Assembly: GCF_019977735.1 (NCBI RefSeq)
Contig: NZ_AP025018.1
Location: 11,164,580-11,228,579 of the forward strand
Length of the DNA stretch: 64,000 bases
Direction of reading: 5' to 3'
Source: Calothrix sp. PCC 7716
Lineage (GTDB): Bacteria; Cyanobacteriota; Cyanobacteriia; Cyanobacteriales; Nostocaceae
In this document: piece by piece, positions 45,112-54,214 of the stretch
Position numbering within the stretch: position 1 is the stretch's first letter
Layout: every line of letters begins with the position of its first letter
The notes under the pieces: generated by a model
Databases searched by the model: none
Told to the model about the DNA's origin: nothing
What the model saw: the letters and a program-made list of their open reading frames with translations, nothing else
Program-made: the position numbers and the translations under genes

Positions 45112-48100
45112 ATGAAAACAGATGTTAATTTAGAGAATGCAAATCAGCACCCCAAAGCTTCTGAGAGTAAAAAAACTTCGGCAATAGCTAGTTTTCTTTT
45201 TTTAAATCCGATTTTTGGTATTCTTTTAAGCTTACTATTGATTGTTGGTGGTGTGCTAGGTTATTTCTCTTTAGTCAAACAATCAAACCCGGATATTGAT
45301 ATTGCGGTTGCTACTGTCACCACTGTCTGGCCTGGTGCCGACCCTCAAACCATAGAACAGCAAGTTACTGCAAAAATTGAAACAGAAATAAACTCTGTGG
45401 AAAATGTCAGGCAAGTTAGAAGTGCTTCTTACACTGGATTTTCGGTAATTAACGTCGAGTTTGCTTCTGATGCGGATGTGCAAACCTCAATTACAGACTT
45501 ACGTGATGCTGTGTCCCAAGCTCAAGCTGAGTTACCGGCAGATGCTGAACAACCCGTAGTTAGGCAAATATCTGTTGATGATGCTCCAATTCTTACTATC
45601 GCTTTGTTTGGTAATCTTGATTCCACGGTAATTAGTAGTGCAGCGCAAAGAATTCAAGACCGTTTAGAACAAGTAACAGGTGTTAGTGAAGTCACTCTTG
45701 GTGGCGCCAGAGAAGAGGTAATTCAAGTACAAATGAATCCCTTTCGTTTGGCGGAGTTAGGTATTTCACCAGCAACCATTGCCAATCGCATTCGTGCAGC
45801 TAACCAAGATACTCCTTTAGCGGATATAGAAAGTGATACTATTGGCTCTCAAGTGCGCTTTTATGGTAGATTTCGCACTGTGGAAGACTTGCGGGAATTA
45901 CCCATTGCTCGTTTGGAGGGTCGAGTTGTACGTTTAAATGAAGTTGCTACTGTTAACCGGGAATTAGAAAGGGAAGAAACGCGCGCTTTTATCACTACAA
46001 AAGGTAACTCTTATCAACCAGTTGTTAGTGTAAGTATTACCAAAGTGCCAGGGCAAGATTCTATAGCAGTGATTGATAATGTCATCGCAGCAATGGAACA
46101 AATTAAACAAAATCCAGATGACTGGCCTTATGGCATGGAATATCTTGTTACTGCTGATGAATCTGAAGTTATTTGGGAACAGCTTGCTAATGTATTTAAT
46201 AATGTATGGCAAGCAATGCTAGCAGTGTTTGTTGTACTATTTATTGCTTTGTCTTGGCGTGAAGCTTTAATTGCTGGACTTTCAATACCCTTAACTTTCT
46301 TAGGTGCTTTGGCAGTTCTCTGGTTAACAGGTGAAACGCTCAACATCATGGTATTAATTGGTATGGTGTTAGCTTTGGGGATTTTAGTGGATGTATTTAT
46401 TTTAATGATGGAGGGTATGCATGAAGCAATTTTCGTTAAAGGTTTAAGTTTTAACCAAGCTGCTTTACAAACAGTGAAAACTTATGCGTTACCTGCCTTT
46501 TCTGGTCAGTTAACAACTATTTTGGCGCTTGTACCGTTGTTAGCAATTAGCGGTACATTAGGTAAATTTATTCGCTTATTACCATTTACAACTATTATTT
46601 GTTTAGTATTAAGTTTTGGTATAGCTATTTTAATTGATATACCTCTATCTCGCTATTTATTAGCAAATGTTAAAGGAGTAGAGAAAAAATCTTTTGTTGA
46701 CCGACTTACAGAAAAAGCTTCCCATAAGTTTACCAGATGGAGTTTAAATTATACGGTAAGAAACAAAGCTACTGCAATTGCTTGGACAGCAGGAGCTATA
46801 TCATTGTTTGTTTGTGCGATATTTGCTTTAACACAAATTCAAGTTGAATTTTTCCCACAATCTGATGAACGTAATTTCAGCGTTAACGTTGAATTACCAC
46901 CCACTACGACTCTTGATGTATCTCAAACAGTCGCTGATGATTTAGGGGAAATATTACGTAAAAAAGATTATCTAGAAAGTGTTATTAAATACGTTGGTCA
47001 ACGTAGTACTTTAGTTAGTTCTGGAGAATTACAGCCAAATGATGGTAGCTATTTAGTTGGTTTCTCTGGTGTATTTACTCCTGAAGATGAACGCAACCGA
47101 CCTTCTTTTGAGTACCTCAATGATTTACGTAAAGAGTTAGATACAGCGCTTAATAAGTATCCTGGAGCATTGCTAGTAGTAACTGGACAACAATCTGGAG
47201 GCGCCCAAGAACCGATTCAAATAGTTATTTCTGGTACTGAGATTAATCAGTTACGTCAAATTTCTCAAGAGGTACAAACTGTATTACGGCAAATTCCAGG
47301 AACTCTTGATGTTCGTGATAACCTTGGTGCATTAGTACCAGATTTACGATTAATACCTAGAAGAGAAGAGTTAAGCTTTTATGATATTTCTGAAGAAGAA
47401 TTAGCTACACAAGCAAGTTATTATACTAGAGCTATTGATGTTGGAGATTTCCCCATTGGTGGCAATCAAGAAGATATTGAGATTCGTTTAAGTACAGCTT
47501 GGCCTTCTCGTAATGGCGCCGTTGGTGGTCCAACTCGTAGAGATGAGTTATTATCAGTACGATTTTTTACTAATAATCCTGACCAAGAAGTAGTGAGCGC
47601 AGGCGCCGTTATTCAAGCAGTCCAAAGTGAGGCGCCGCTTTCTGTAACTCGTAGAAACGGACAACGTACAGTAACAGTTTTAGCCAAAAACGAAGGTCGT
47701 ACAGTAGGAGAAATTTTGGCTTCTGTACAACCAAAACTAGAAGAACTAAAAAAATTTTGGGGACAAGGTTATGATTATAGCTTCGGTGGTGAAACAGAAG
47801 ACCAAGCAGAAACTTTTGGTTCAGCAACTTCTGCACTTGGCATTGCCGTTTTCTTAGTATTTGCCGTGTTAGTGCTACAACTTGGTTCTTTTCGCCAACC
47901 GTTTATTATCATGCTGGCTATTCCCTTTGCCATGATTGGAACGATGGGTGGATTTTTTCTTGCAGGAATTCGTTTTTCTTTCATAGCTTTTATTGGCATT
48001 ATTGCTCTAGTTGGGATTGTCGTTAATGATGCCATTGTTATGGTTGATACCATGAATAGTTATCAGCAGCAAGGAATCAGCAAGAAACAAGCGGCAGCTA

Positions 48101-48297
48101 GGGGAGTTTCTGATAGACTTCGACCAGTAATAACAACATCTGTAACAACAATTATTGGTTTGATACCTCTTGCTCTGAGTGACCCAACTTGGATGCCTTT
48201 GTGTTATGCAATTATTTTCGGTTTACTTACTGGTACTCTAAGTGCTTTGTTTGTTGTTCCTTGTTTATATATGCTAATCACACCAAAAACTTCATAA
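45112..48297 (+). CDS. RND efflux transporter permease (AcrB/HAE1-like)
   Basis: About 1061 residues, a 12-helix RND pump. The first helix is followed by NPDIDIAVATVTTVWPGADPQTIEQQVTAKIE. Proton-relay acidic residues sit in MVLALGILVDVFILMMEGMHEA. The second-half helices run ALGIAVFLVFAVLVLQLGSFRQPFIIMLAIPFAMIG and GIVVNDAIVMVDTMN. It exports drugs, lipids or metals by proton exchange; substrate unknown. The frame opens at 45097 overlapping the adaptor, but AGGA precedes ATG 45112, which I take as start. Confidence 0.92.
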   Translation: MKTDVNLENANQHPKASESKKTSAIASFLFLNPIFGILLSLLLIVGGVLGYFSLVKQSNPDIDIAVATVTTVWPGADPQTIEQQVTAKIETEINSVENVRQVRSASYTGFSVINVEFASDADVQTSITDLRDAVSQAQAELPADAEQPVVRQISVDDAPILTIALFGNLDSTVISSAAQRIQDRLEQVTGVSEVTLGGAREEVIQVQMNPFRLAELGISPATIANRIRAANQDTPLADIESDTIGSQVRFYGRFRTVEDLRELPIARLEGRVVRLNEVATVNRELEREETRAFITTKGNSYQPVVSVSITKVPGQDSIAVIDNVIAAMEQIKQNPDDWPYGMEYLVTADESEVIWEQLANVFNNVWQAMLAVFVVLFIALSWREALIAGLSIPLTFLGALAVLWLTGETLNIMVLIGMVLALGILVDVFILMMEGMHEAIFVKGLSFNQAALQTVKTYALPAFSGQLTTILALVPLLAISGTLGKFIRLLPFTTIICLVLSFGIAILIDIPLSRYLLANVKGVEKKSFVDRLTEKASHKFTRWSLNYTVRNKATAIAWTAGAISLFVCAIFALTQIQVEFFPQSDERNFSVNVELPPTTTLDVSQTVADDLGEILRKKDYLESVIKYVGQRSTLVSSGELQPNDGSYLVGFSGVFTPEDERNRPSFEYLNDLRKELDTALNKYPGALLVVTGQQSGGAQEPIQIVISGTEINQLRQISQEVQTVLRQIPGTLDVRDNLGALVPDLRLIPRREELSFYDISEEELATQASYYTRAIDVGDFPIGGNQEDIEIRLSTAWPSRNGAVGGPTRRDELLSVRFFTNNPDQEVVSAGAVIQAVQSEAPLSVTRRNGQRTVTVLAKNEGRTVGEILASVQPKLEELKKFWGQGYDYSFGGETEDQAETFGSATSALGIAVFLVFAVLVLQLGSFRQPFIIMLAIPFAMIGTMGGFFLAGIRFSFIAFIGIIALVGIVVNDAIVMVDTMNSYQQQGISKKQAAARGVSDRLRPVITTSVTTIIGLIPLALSDPTWMPLCYAIIFGLLTGTLSALFVVPCLYMLITPKTS

Positions 48298-48393
48298 GAG
48301 TAGGCTAGTCTAGCATAGAGCAAGGCGACTGCTCCCAATTTACAAACGTATTCTTTTCAGTTATTATCAGTCCTTTTAATCAGAAATTTTGCA

Positions 48394-48504
48394 ATGAAGA
48401 TTGTAACTTTAAATCGATTTACTTGGTTATCTTTATTCTTTGAGCGTGAAGGGAGTAGCTTATATATTTGTCAAGAATCTTGCCTTTCTAAGAAAAAAAC
48501 TTAA
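48394..48504 (+). pseudogene. remnant of a gene like the small membrane protein at 25319
   Basis: The 36-codon frame starts MKIVTLNRFTWLSLF, close to MNIEFLNRFSWSSLL of the gene at 25319. The DNA is similar over about 48 bases and then diverges. It overlaps the 3' end of the HlyD-type gene on the other strand. I read it as a fragment of a decayed duplicate; the match is short. Confidence 0.35.
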
Positions 48505-49797
48505 TACTGTTTCTTGTCGGGAAATAATATCTGCTCTAACTTCCATCCCTGATTGAATTAGATACTTTTGATTGTTTCTGCTTAAATACAGTCTTTCTGG
48601 CTCGATTGTAACTTCGTAGTATGGAGCAGTAGTATTAACATTATTACTGCTTTGAGGAATAATTATATCTGGAGTAATAGCTCTAACGGCGCCTTGCAAT
48701 GTACCATAATCTGGGTAAGGATAGGCAGAAATCCGCATTTGAACTCTGCCTTGTTCACAATCTTTTACTTGTCGTTGTTGGCATACACGTACTCTGCTAA
48801 TATCTTGAACTGCTACGCGCGCTTTCACTAATAAATTGGCATTAGCGGGAGCAATTTGAGCAATAGATTCACCAATTCTCACGATTTGATTAGGGTTTCG
48901 CAATGTTAGTTGCAAAACTGTACCAGACTCAGGACTACGAATTACAGCTTTTTCCAAATCTCTCGTAACTAGTTGTATTTCTTTAAGACTTTGGTTAATT
49001 TTATTTCGGATATCAATCTGACGTTGAAGCAAAATTTCTCGTTCTTTATCCAAGGAAGCTATTGCAATTTTTCCCCTTGCTTTGGATTGAGCAATTTCCT
49101 CAGTTGCAATTGCTACAGACCCATTACTAGGGTTAAGAGCAGCTTTTGCTCGTTGGAGTTTAGCATAAGCAGCTTTATATGCTTGTTCTTTCTCTTTGAC
49201 TTGCAAAGTAGCTATCGCACCACTACTAGCAAGCTGTCGATAGCGTTGCATTTCTTCTTGAGTTAGCTCCAAAGTCGCTTTTGCTTCTTGCACTTCTGTT
49301 TGACTAATTACTTGCTGCTGTTGATAGTCCCGTTGATTTAGCTGAAGATTGGCTTGAGAAGAGTTGATAGTATGATTGAACAAACGCTGTTCAAAGTCAC
49401 GCTGACTAGAGACTAAGCTTAATTGTGCATCAATATGAGCTAATTGTTGCTGACTATTCTCCACACTTGCTTGAAGTTGCTTCTTTCTCGTCAAGAATTG
49501 AGAATTATCGATAGTGGCTATTGCTTCTCCTTTTTTAACGAATTGATTTTCTTTAACTAAAATTTCCCTAATTTGCCCTTCCATCGCAGGTTGTACTAAT
49601 CGGATTTCCCCCACTGGACGAACATTCGCAAGTGCTTTAACTGTGACGCTGTATTTAATAGAAGCAGCTAAAGTTAAAGCTCCACCTACTGTTCCCAACA
49701 AAAATATTCCACCCAAGGTTGTCCATAAACTTATAGGGGGGAGAAACTCATCGCTCTTTAACTGGTGGAGAAAAGTTGGTTTTGGCTCGCGCAACAT
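48460..49797 (-). CDS. HlyD-family secretion adaptor of the peptide-export cassette
   Basis: About 445 residues. A cytosolic N-terminus MLREPKPTFLHQLKSDEFLPPISLW is followed by one membrane helix, a lipoyl half (VRPVGEIRLVQPAMEGQIREILVKENQFVKKGEAIATID), a long coiled coil (about 110-330), the second lipoyl half (AVIRSPESGTVLQLTLRNPNQIVRIGESI) and a beta-barrel end. This is a type I secretion/bacteriocin adaptor. It is divergent from the leader-peptide gene and the C39-ABC exporter, with which it should form the export channel. The frame is open to 49896; I prefer ATG 49797 because the upstream residues lack family character. Confidence 0.85.
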   Translation of the reverse strand: MLREPKPTFLHQLKSDEFLPPISLWTTLGGIFLLGTVGGALTLAASIKYSVTVKALANVRPVGEIRLVQPAMEGQIREILVKENQFVKKGEAIATIDNSQFLTRKKQLQASVENSQQQLAHIDAQLSLVSSQRDFEQRLFNHTINSSQANLQLNQRDYQQQQVISQTEVQEAKATLELTQEEMQRYRQLASSGAIATLQVKEKEQAYKAAYAKLQRAKAALNPSNGSVAIATEEIAQSKARGKIAIASLDKEREILLQRQIDIRNKINQSLKEIQLVTRDLEKAVIRSPESGTVLQLTLRNPNQIVRIGESIAQIAPANANLLVKARVAVQDISRVRVCQQRQVKDCEQGRVQMRISAYPYPDYGTLQGAVRAITPDIIIPQSSNNVNTTAPYYEVTIEPERLYLSRNNQKYLIQSGMEVRADIISRQETVLSFFLRKARFLTNI

Positions 49798-50475
49798 ATA
49801 TGATAATTCCAGTTTTTTTTTAAGGCATGTAGAGACCGATAATTTACGGACTCTACACCACGGGGATTTTAAAGATGATGTGTGGACTGCTATCAATCAG
49901 AGATGAAATATAAAAAAAATGTGTCAACATCGATACATTTTTTGTTACACATTTTAGAATTTTATCATTTTGTATAAATGTATATTTCTATCTAATGGCT
50001 GTTGTTTTTTATTTATTGATTTATGTTAGCTATTTTTACTAAAAAATAAAGATTGTTCATGTTAACGGTAGTAATTACTAAAAATTGGATATTGTGTTTT
50101 TTACTTTAAATGCATACGACGTAATTATAAGTATTTCTAATGTTTTAGAAATGCTGGATGATTATTTTAAGATTCAAATAATAAATTTAGAAAGTTAAAT
50201 TTTTATTTTCATAATCTATATATAAATACCTTTACAGGCATCGGACAGAAATCATTAACCTTGGTTATTAAAAAGAAATTAATTTATGTACTAGCTTTAA
50301 ACTGGCTATATATAATAATTAAAATTATTTGACATTAGGTTTCAATGATAAGTTTTTCTAAATATAAGCTCTTGAATTAAACTCTGCTTATAGATAATCT
50401 AAATACAGAAACTGCTTGAGAAATAAAAACTCATTTCAAAATAGTAGTTTTGCTCTAAAATTGGAGAAAAACATC
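49798..50475. other. AT-rich divergent control region of the peptide-export cassette
   Basis: About 680 bp without a convincing gene, between the divergent HlyD and leader-peptide genes. It is unusually AT-rich with long A/T runs. I see no TCAC or TACCCGATT repeats, no strong terminator and no GGCGCC site. It must hold promoters for both directions; TATAAT-like strings are too many to choose one. Confidence 0.5.
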
Positions 50476-50667
50476 ATGACAAGAAATCAATTATTTACAG
50501 AGCTAACTTCTAAACAAGAAGAAATTCTATCAGGTGGCGCCAGCCAGAGCGACAGAGATAGAAGAGACAGAGACAGAGATAGAAGAGAAAGAGATAGAGA
50601 ATACAGAAGAAGCAAAGGAGACGACAGAGAATATTCTTGGGATTTTGACCACCATTATCATCACTAA
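50476..50667 (+). CDS. double-glycine leader peptide with Arg/Asp-repeat, His-ended core
   Basis: A 63-residue precursor. Residues 1-21 form a bacteriocin-type leader MTRNQLFTELTSKQEEILSGG, ending in the double glycine that C39 peptidases cleave after. The 42-residue core is almost wholly charged: about 12 Arg, 10 Asp and 3 Glu in alternating RD/RRD units, then WDFDHHYHH at the end. The DNA of the core is a degenerate AGAGAC/AGAGAT hexamer array (about 50548-50620). I chose ATG 50476, with GGAG about 10 bp upstream; the frame opens at 50416. It lies between the HlyD adaptor and the C39-ABC exporter. I recognise no family for the core. Confidence 0.75.
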   Translation: MTRNQLFTELTSKQEEILSGGASQSDRDRRDRDRDRRERDREYRRSKGDDREYSWDFDHHYHH

Positions 50668-50668
50668 A

Positions 50669-50714
50669 AGAAACTGTATCGCGTTAGTTCGTCGCGTTTG
50701 TAGTTTCTAATTTT
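50669..50714 (+). terminator. hairpin after the leader-peptide gene
   Basis: AGAAACT (50669-50675) pairs with AGTTTCT (50702-50708) around a loop with CGCG repeats, followed by AATTTT. It could be a partial terminator giving more peptide than exporter transcript. Confidence 0.5.
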
Positions 50715-50720
50715 AAAAAA

Positions 50721-50836
50721 GGAACAGGGAATGGGGGATATACAATAGGAACACTCCTATAAATTTAGGGAAAACACACTCAACTATTTGAGCCAAATCC
50801 TTTCCCTATTCCCTATCCTCCATTTCCTATTCCCTC
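50721..50836. repeat. GGGAATGGGGGAT / CCCTATTCCCTATCC dispersed repeat
   Basis: The left part GGAACAGGGAATGGGGGAT is roughly complementary to the right CCCTATTCCCTATCCTCC / TTCCTATTCCCT, with an ACTCAACTATTTGAG hairpin between. It occupies most of the gap between the leader peptide and the exporter gene. Confidence 0.5.
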
Positions 50837-50842
50837 TTAAAA

Positions 50843-52987
50843 ATGAAATATCAAGTCGTTTTACAGCACAGTGAAGAAGATTGTGGTGCTGCCTGTCTTG
50901 CTTCTGTGAGCAAATATTACGGGCGCCACTTTAGCTTGAACCATATTCGTGAAGCAGTTGGTACTGGGCAATTAGGAACAACTTTATTAGGACTAAGAAG
51001 AGGTGCCGAGTCATTAGGTTTTAATGCTCGCTCTGTAAAAGCATCCCCGGAAATTCTGAACAAGATTAATGAAGCTCCTCTACCAGGAATAATTCATTGG
51101 AAAGGTTCACATTGGGTAATTTTGTATGGGCAAAGCGGTAGAAAATATGTAATCGCTGACCCTGCTGCAGGTATTCGTTATCTCTCCCAAAAAGAGTTAA
51201 CGGAGGGTTGGGCAAATTGGGTAATGCTTTTATTGGAACCAAATAAGAATCGCTTTTTCTCCCAACCTGATGATAAAGTTGATGGTTTTGGTCAATGGCT
51301 AACACGACTATGGCATTACCGCGCTATTCTCTTTTTCTCATTCTTGTGTGCTTTTGTAGTTGGTTTGCTTTCTTTAGCTTCTCCTATTTTAATTCAAATT
51401 CTTACTGATGATGTGTTAATTAGAAGTGATACTCAGCTACTAACTGGTGTTGTCATGGCAATAATAACAATGTACTTAGTTAGCACTGGATTATCACTAG
51501 TACAAAACAACCTAATTGCTCATTTTACACAAAGATTAGAGTTAGAATTAATTTTAGAGTTTGGGCAACAAATTCTCCAGCTACCTCTAGGATATTATGA
51601 AGCTCGTCGTAGTGGTGAGATTATTAGTCGGTTACGAGATATTCGCGAAATTAATCAGTTAGTATCACAAGTAGTCGTTAGCTTACCTAGTGAGCTTTGC
51701 GTAGCGTTAGTTTCTTTTACTGTGATGCTATTCTACAGTTGGCAACTTACCTTTGCTGCCATATTAATTGTAATATTAATGACTTTATCTACAGTAATTT
51801 TACTTCCCACATTACAAACAAAAACCCGTAATTTATTGGTTTTAGAAGCAGAAACTCAAGGTGTTTTAGTAGAAACTTTTAAAGGCGCCTTAACGCTAAA
51901 ATCAACTACTGCCGCTCCTCAATTTTGGGAAGAAATTCAAAGCCGATTTGGTCGTTTAGCAAATTTAACATTCCGTACTATTCAAATTAGTATTATTAAC
52001 AGTAAATTTTCTAGCTTAGTTTCTAATATTGGTAGAGTTATATTACTTTGGTATGGAAGCTACTTAGTGATTAATCAAACATTAAGTATTGGTCAGTTAC
52101 TAGCATTTATTTCTTTAAATAGCAATATTGTCATTTTGATGATTTCTCTAATCGATATTGTAGATGAATTTGCACGAGTAAAAACTGCGACCGCAAGAAT
52201 ACAAGAAGTTATTATGGCAACCCCTGAAACTCAAAATAACTTTAAAAAGCCTTGGGCAAAAATTTCAGGTGAGGCTAACATAGTTTGTACAAATCTAAAT
52301 TTTCATTACCCTGGCAGGTTAGAATTAATAGAAAATTTTTCTGTAGAAATACCTGGAGGTAAAGTCATTGCTCTAATTGGTAAATCAGGTTGTGGTAAAA
52401 GTACTTTGGCTAAACTCATTGCAGGGTTATATCCTTTACAATCTGGTAATATTCGCATTGGCATGTATAATCTACAAGATTTAGATTTAGATTGCCTGCG
52501 ACAACAAATTGTATTAGTTCCGCAAGAAGCTCACTTTTGGAGTCGCACGATTGTTGAGAATTTCCGCTTAGGTTCTCCCCAAGTCACATTTGAGCAAATT
52601 GTCAAAGCTTGCCAGATTGCTTCCGCAGATGATTTTATTAACCAACTTCCCGAAAAATATCAAACCGTACTAGGTGAATTTGGAGCAAATATTTCTGGTG
52701 GACAACGACAACGTTTAGCTATTGCTAGAGCAATTGTCAAGGACCCACCAATTTTAATTTTAGATGAGTCAACATCTGGACTAGACCCAGTAAGCGAAGC
52801 ACAAGTGTTAAACCAAATCTTGCTTCATCGCCAGGGAAAAACGACACTTCTCATTAGTCATCGCCCTAAAATTATCAATCGTGCAGATTGGATAGTTTTA
52901 CTTAATCAAGGTAAATTGCAAATTCAAGGCTCTCTTGAAGAATTACGTTTACTCCCTGGCGAACATCTAGAATTTATTGAAAATTAG
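50843..52987 (+). CDS. peptidase C39-containing ABC exporter (PCAT)
   Basis: A 714-residue protein. The C39 peptidase domain (1-130) has catalytic Cys14 (EEDCGAACLA), His90 (GSHWVILYG) and Asp106 (IADPAAG). The six-helix ABC membrane domain spans about 150-440. The ATPase has Walker A GKSGCGKST, signature ISGGQRQRLAIARA, Walker B ILILDES and the switch His in LISHRPKI. It cleaves the leader after Gly-Gly and exports the core peptide. The partner adaptor (48460-49797) and substrate (50476-50667) are adjacent. It has no clear ribosome site. The 3' end overlaps the pstS stop by 4 bp. Confidence 0.93.
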   Translation: MKYQVVLQHSEEDCGAACLASVSKYYGRHFSLNHIREAVGTGQLGTTLLGLRRGAESLGFNARSVKASPEILNKINEAPLPGIIHWKGSHWVILYGQSGRKYVIADPAAGIRYLSQKELTEGWANWVMLLLEPNKNRFFSQPDDKVDGFGQWLTRLWHYRAILFFSFLCAFVVGLLSLASPILIQILTDDVLIRSDTQLLTGVVMAIITMYLVSTGLSLVQNNLIAHFTQRLELELILEFGQQILQLPLGYYEARRSGEIISRLRDIREINQLVSQVVVSLPSELCVALVSFTVMLFYSWQLTFAAILIVILMTLSTVILLPTLQTKTRNLLVLEAETQGVLVETFKGALTLKSTTAAPQFWEEIQSRFGRLANLTFRTIQISIINSKFSSLVSNIGRVILLWYGSYLVINQTLSIGQLLAFISLNSNIVILMISLIDIVDEFARVKTATARIQEVIMATPETQNNFKKPWAKISGEANIVCTNLNFHYPGRLELIENFSVEIPGGKVIALIGKSGCGKSTLAKLIAGLYPLQSGNIRIGMYNLQDLDLDCLRQQIVLVPQEAHFWSRTIVENFRLGSPQVTFEQIVKACQIASADDFINQLPEKYQTVLGEFGANISGGQRQRLAIARAIVKDPPILILDESTSGLDPVSEAQVLNQILLHRQGKTTLLISHRPKIINRADWIVLLNQGKLQIQGSLEELRLLPGEHLEFIEN

Positions 52988-54093
52988 CGTGCTGCAATTT
53001 GCTCATTAATTGTCGTTTGCACTCTTTGAGCTATTTCTTGAGACACAGGTACATATCCAAGCTTGACAGCGTACTGCTCCCCTTCTGTTAATGCCCAGTT
53101 AATGAAATTTTTGATTGCAGTAGCTTTTGCAGGATTGTCATATTGATTATATAGTAGCAGCCAGGTTAGACCTACAATTGGATAAGCTTCCTGTCCAGCG
53201 GGGTCTGGAATTTCTAATGCAAAGTTTTGAGGAATAGTTTGTCCTTCCAATACTCTTGCTGCACTCTCTGGTGATGGCTCTACAAATTGACCGGCTCTAT
53301 TTTGCAAAGCTGCCGTGTTCAAGTTATTTTGTCTGGCATAAACATACTCAACATAGCCAATTGCTCCTTGGGTTTGTTGAACTTGAGCGGTTACACCTTC
53401 GTTACCCTTGGCGCCGATACCAACAGGAAAGCTAATTGATTTTCCAACACCTGCTTTCCAATTTGGACATGCAGCAGCAATATGATTAGTAAAAAGAAAA
53501 GTAGTGCCACTACCATCAGAACGGTGGACAAAAGAGATGGGAGTATTGGGTAAGTTAACGTTAGGATTTTGTTGAGCAATGCGTGGGTCATTCCAGGTTT
53601 TAATATCCCCTTGAACAATACCACAGTAAGCCTCGCGTGAAAGCCTTAAATTGTTAACATTTCCTCCTAAGTTGTAAGCAAAAACAATGGCGCCACCCGC
53701 TAACGGTACTTGGATTGGTTCAGCATTATATTTTGCTCGAAATCTTTGACGTTCTTCATCTGTTAATGGTTCATCGGTTGCTCCAAAGTCTATAGTTCCT
53801 GCAATATACTGATTAACACCAGCACCACTACCTATCGATTGGTAACTAAATTGAACATTTGGATTTTGTTGGTTGTAACTTGTTAACCAAGTTTGATACA
53901 AAGGTGCAGGAAAAGATGCTCCAGCACCGCTAATAAATAATCTTCCTGCTTGGCCTCCCGCTTGACCTCCTGTTTGACCTCCTGCTTGGGGAGCATCATT
54001 TGCAGCTTGCGGTTGGCAAGCTGATAAGCCTGTAGCAAATAGAATTCCCGAAAATGTAGCAATTAATCGAGTGGGCTTACGGTAATTAAGCAT
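52984..54093 (-). CDS. pstS: phosphate ABC transporter substrate-binding lipoprotein PstS
   Basis: A 369-residue lipoprotein with lipobox LSAC (Cys26) and a short GGQ repeat linker (residues 36-50). The PstS core has ISGAGASFPAPLYQTWLTSYNQQNPNVQFSYQSIGSGAGVNQYIAGTIDFGATDEPL and the phosphate-loop VHRSDGSGTTFLFTNHI. It captures phosphate outside the membrane for PstCAB. No pstCAB genes are in the window, so it is an orphan copy. I see no clear cyanobacterial Pho box (CTTAACCT type). The end converges with the exporter gene. Confidence 0.9.
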   Translation of the reverse strand: MLNYRKPTRLIATFSGILFATGLSACQPQAANDAPQAGGQTGGQAGGQAGRLFISGAGASFPAPLYQTWLTSYNQQNPNVQFSYQSIGSGAGVNQYIAGTIDFGATDEPLTDEERQRFRAKYNAEPIQVPLAGGAIVFAYNLGGNVNNLRLSREAYCGIVQGDIKTWNDPRIAQQNPNVNLPNTPISFVHRSDGSGTTFLFTNHIAAACPNWKAGVGKSISFPVGIGAKGNEGVTAQVQQTQGAIGYVEYVYARQNNLNTAALQNRAGQFVEPSPESAARVLEGQTIPQNFALEIPDPAGQEAYPIVGLTWLLLYNQYDNPAKATAIKNFINWALTEGEQYAVKLGYVPVSQEIAQRVQTTINEQIAAR

Positions 54094-54214
54094 AATAATG
54101 TACCAAATGTTTCACTAGGTTTGTTTTTCATCTTTCACTTTTTGCTGCTAAATCGGAAATTTGTTCACTTTTACACTGAAGCGTTATGTAAAAAATAATG
54201 CTTGTATTGAATAT

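Noticed and set aside
50541-50620. Hexamer repeat in the peptide gene as mere non-coding simple repeat
   Set aside because: It continues the frame of a clear GG leader, ends in a non-repeat His/Trp tail, and lies between its predicted exporter and adaptor, so a real peptide is more likely.
54130-54171. TCAC elements upstream of pstS at 54132 and 54163
   Set aside because: They are about 31 bp apart and point away from pstS, so they do not fit the 11-bp, gene-directed pattern.
52984-54200. Pho box for the orphan pstS
   Set aside because: I looked for CTTAACCT-type direct repeats upstream of 54093 and saw none that I could defend.
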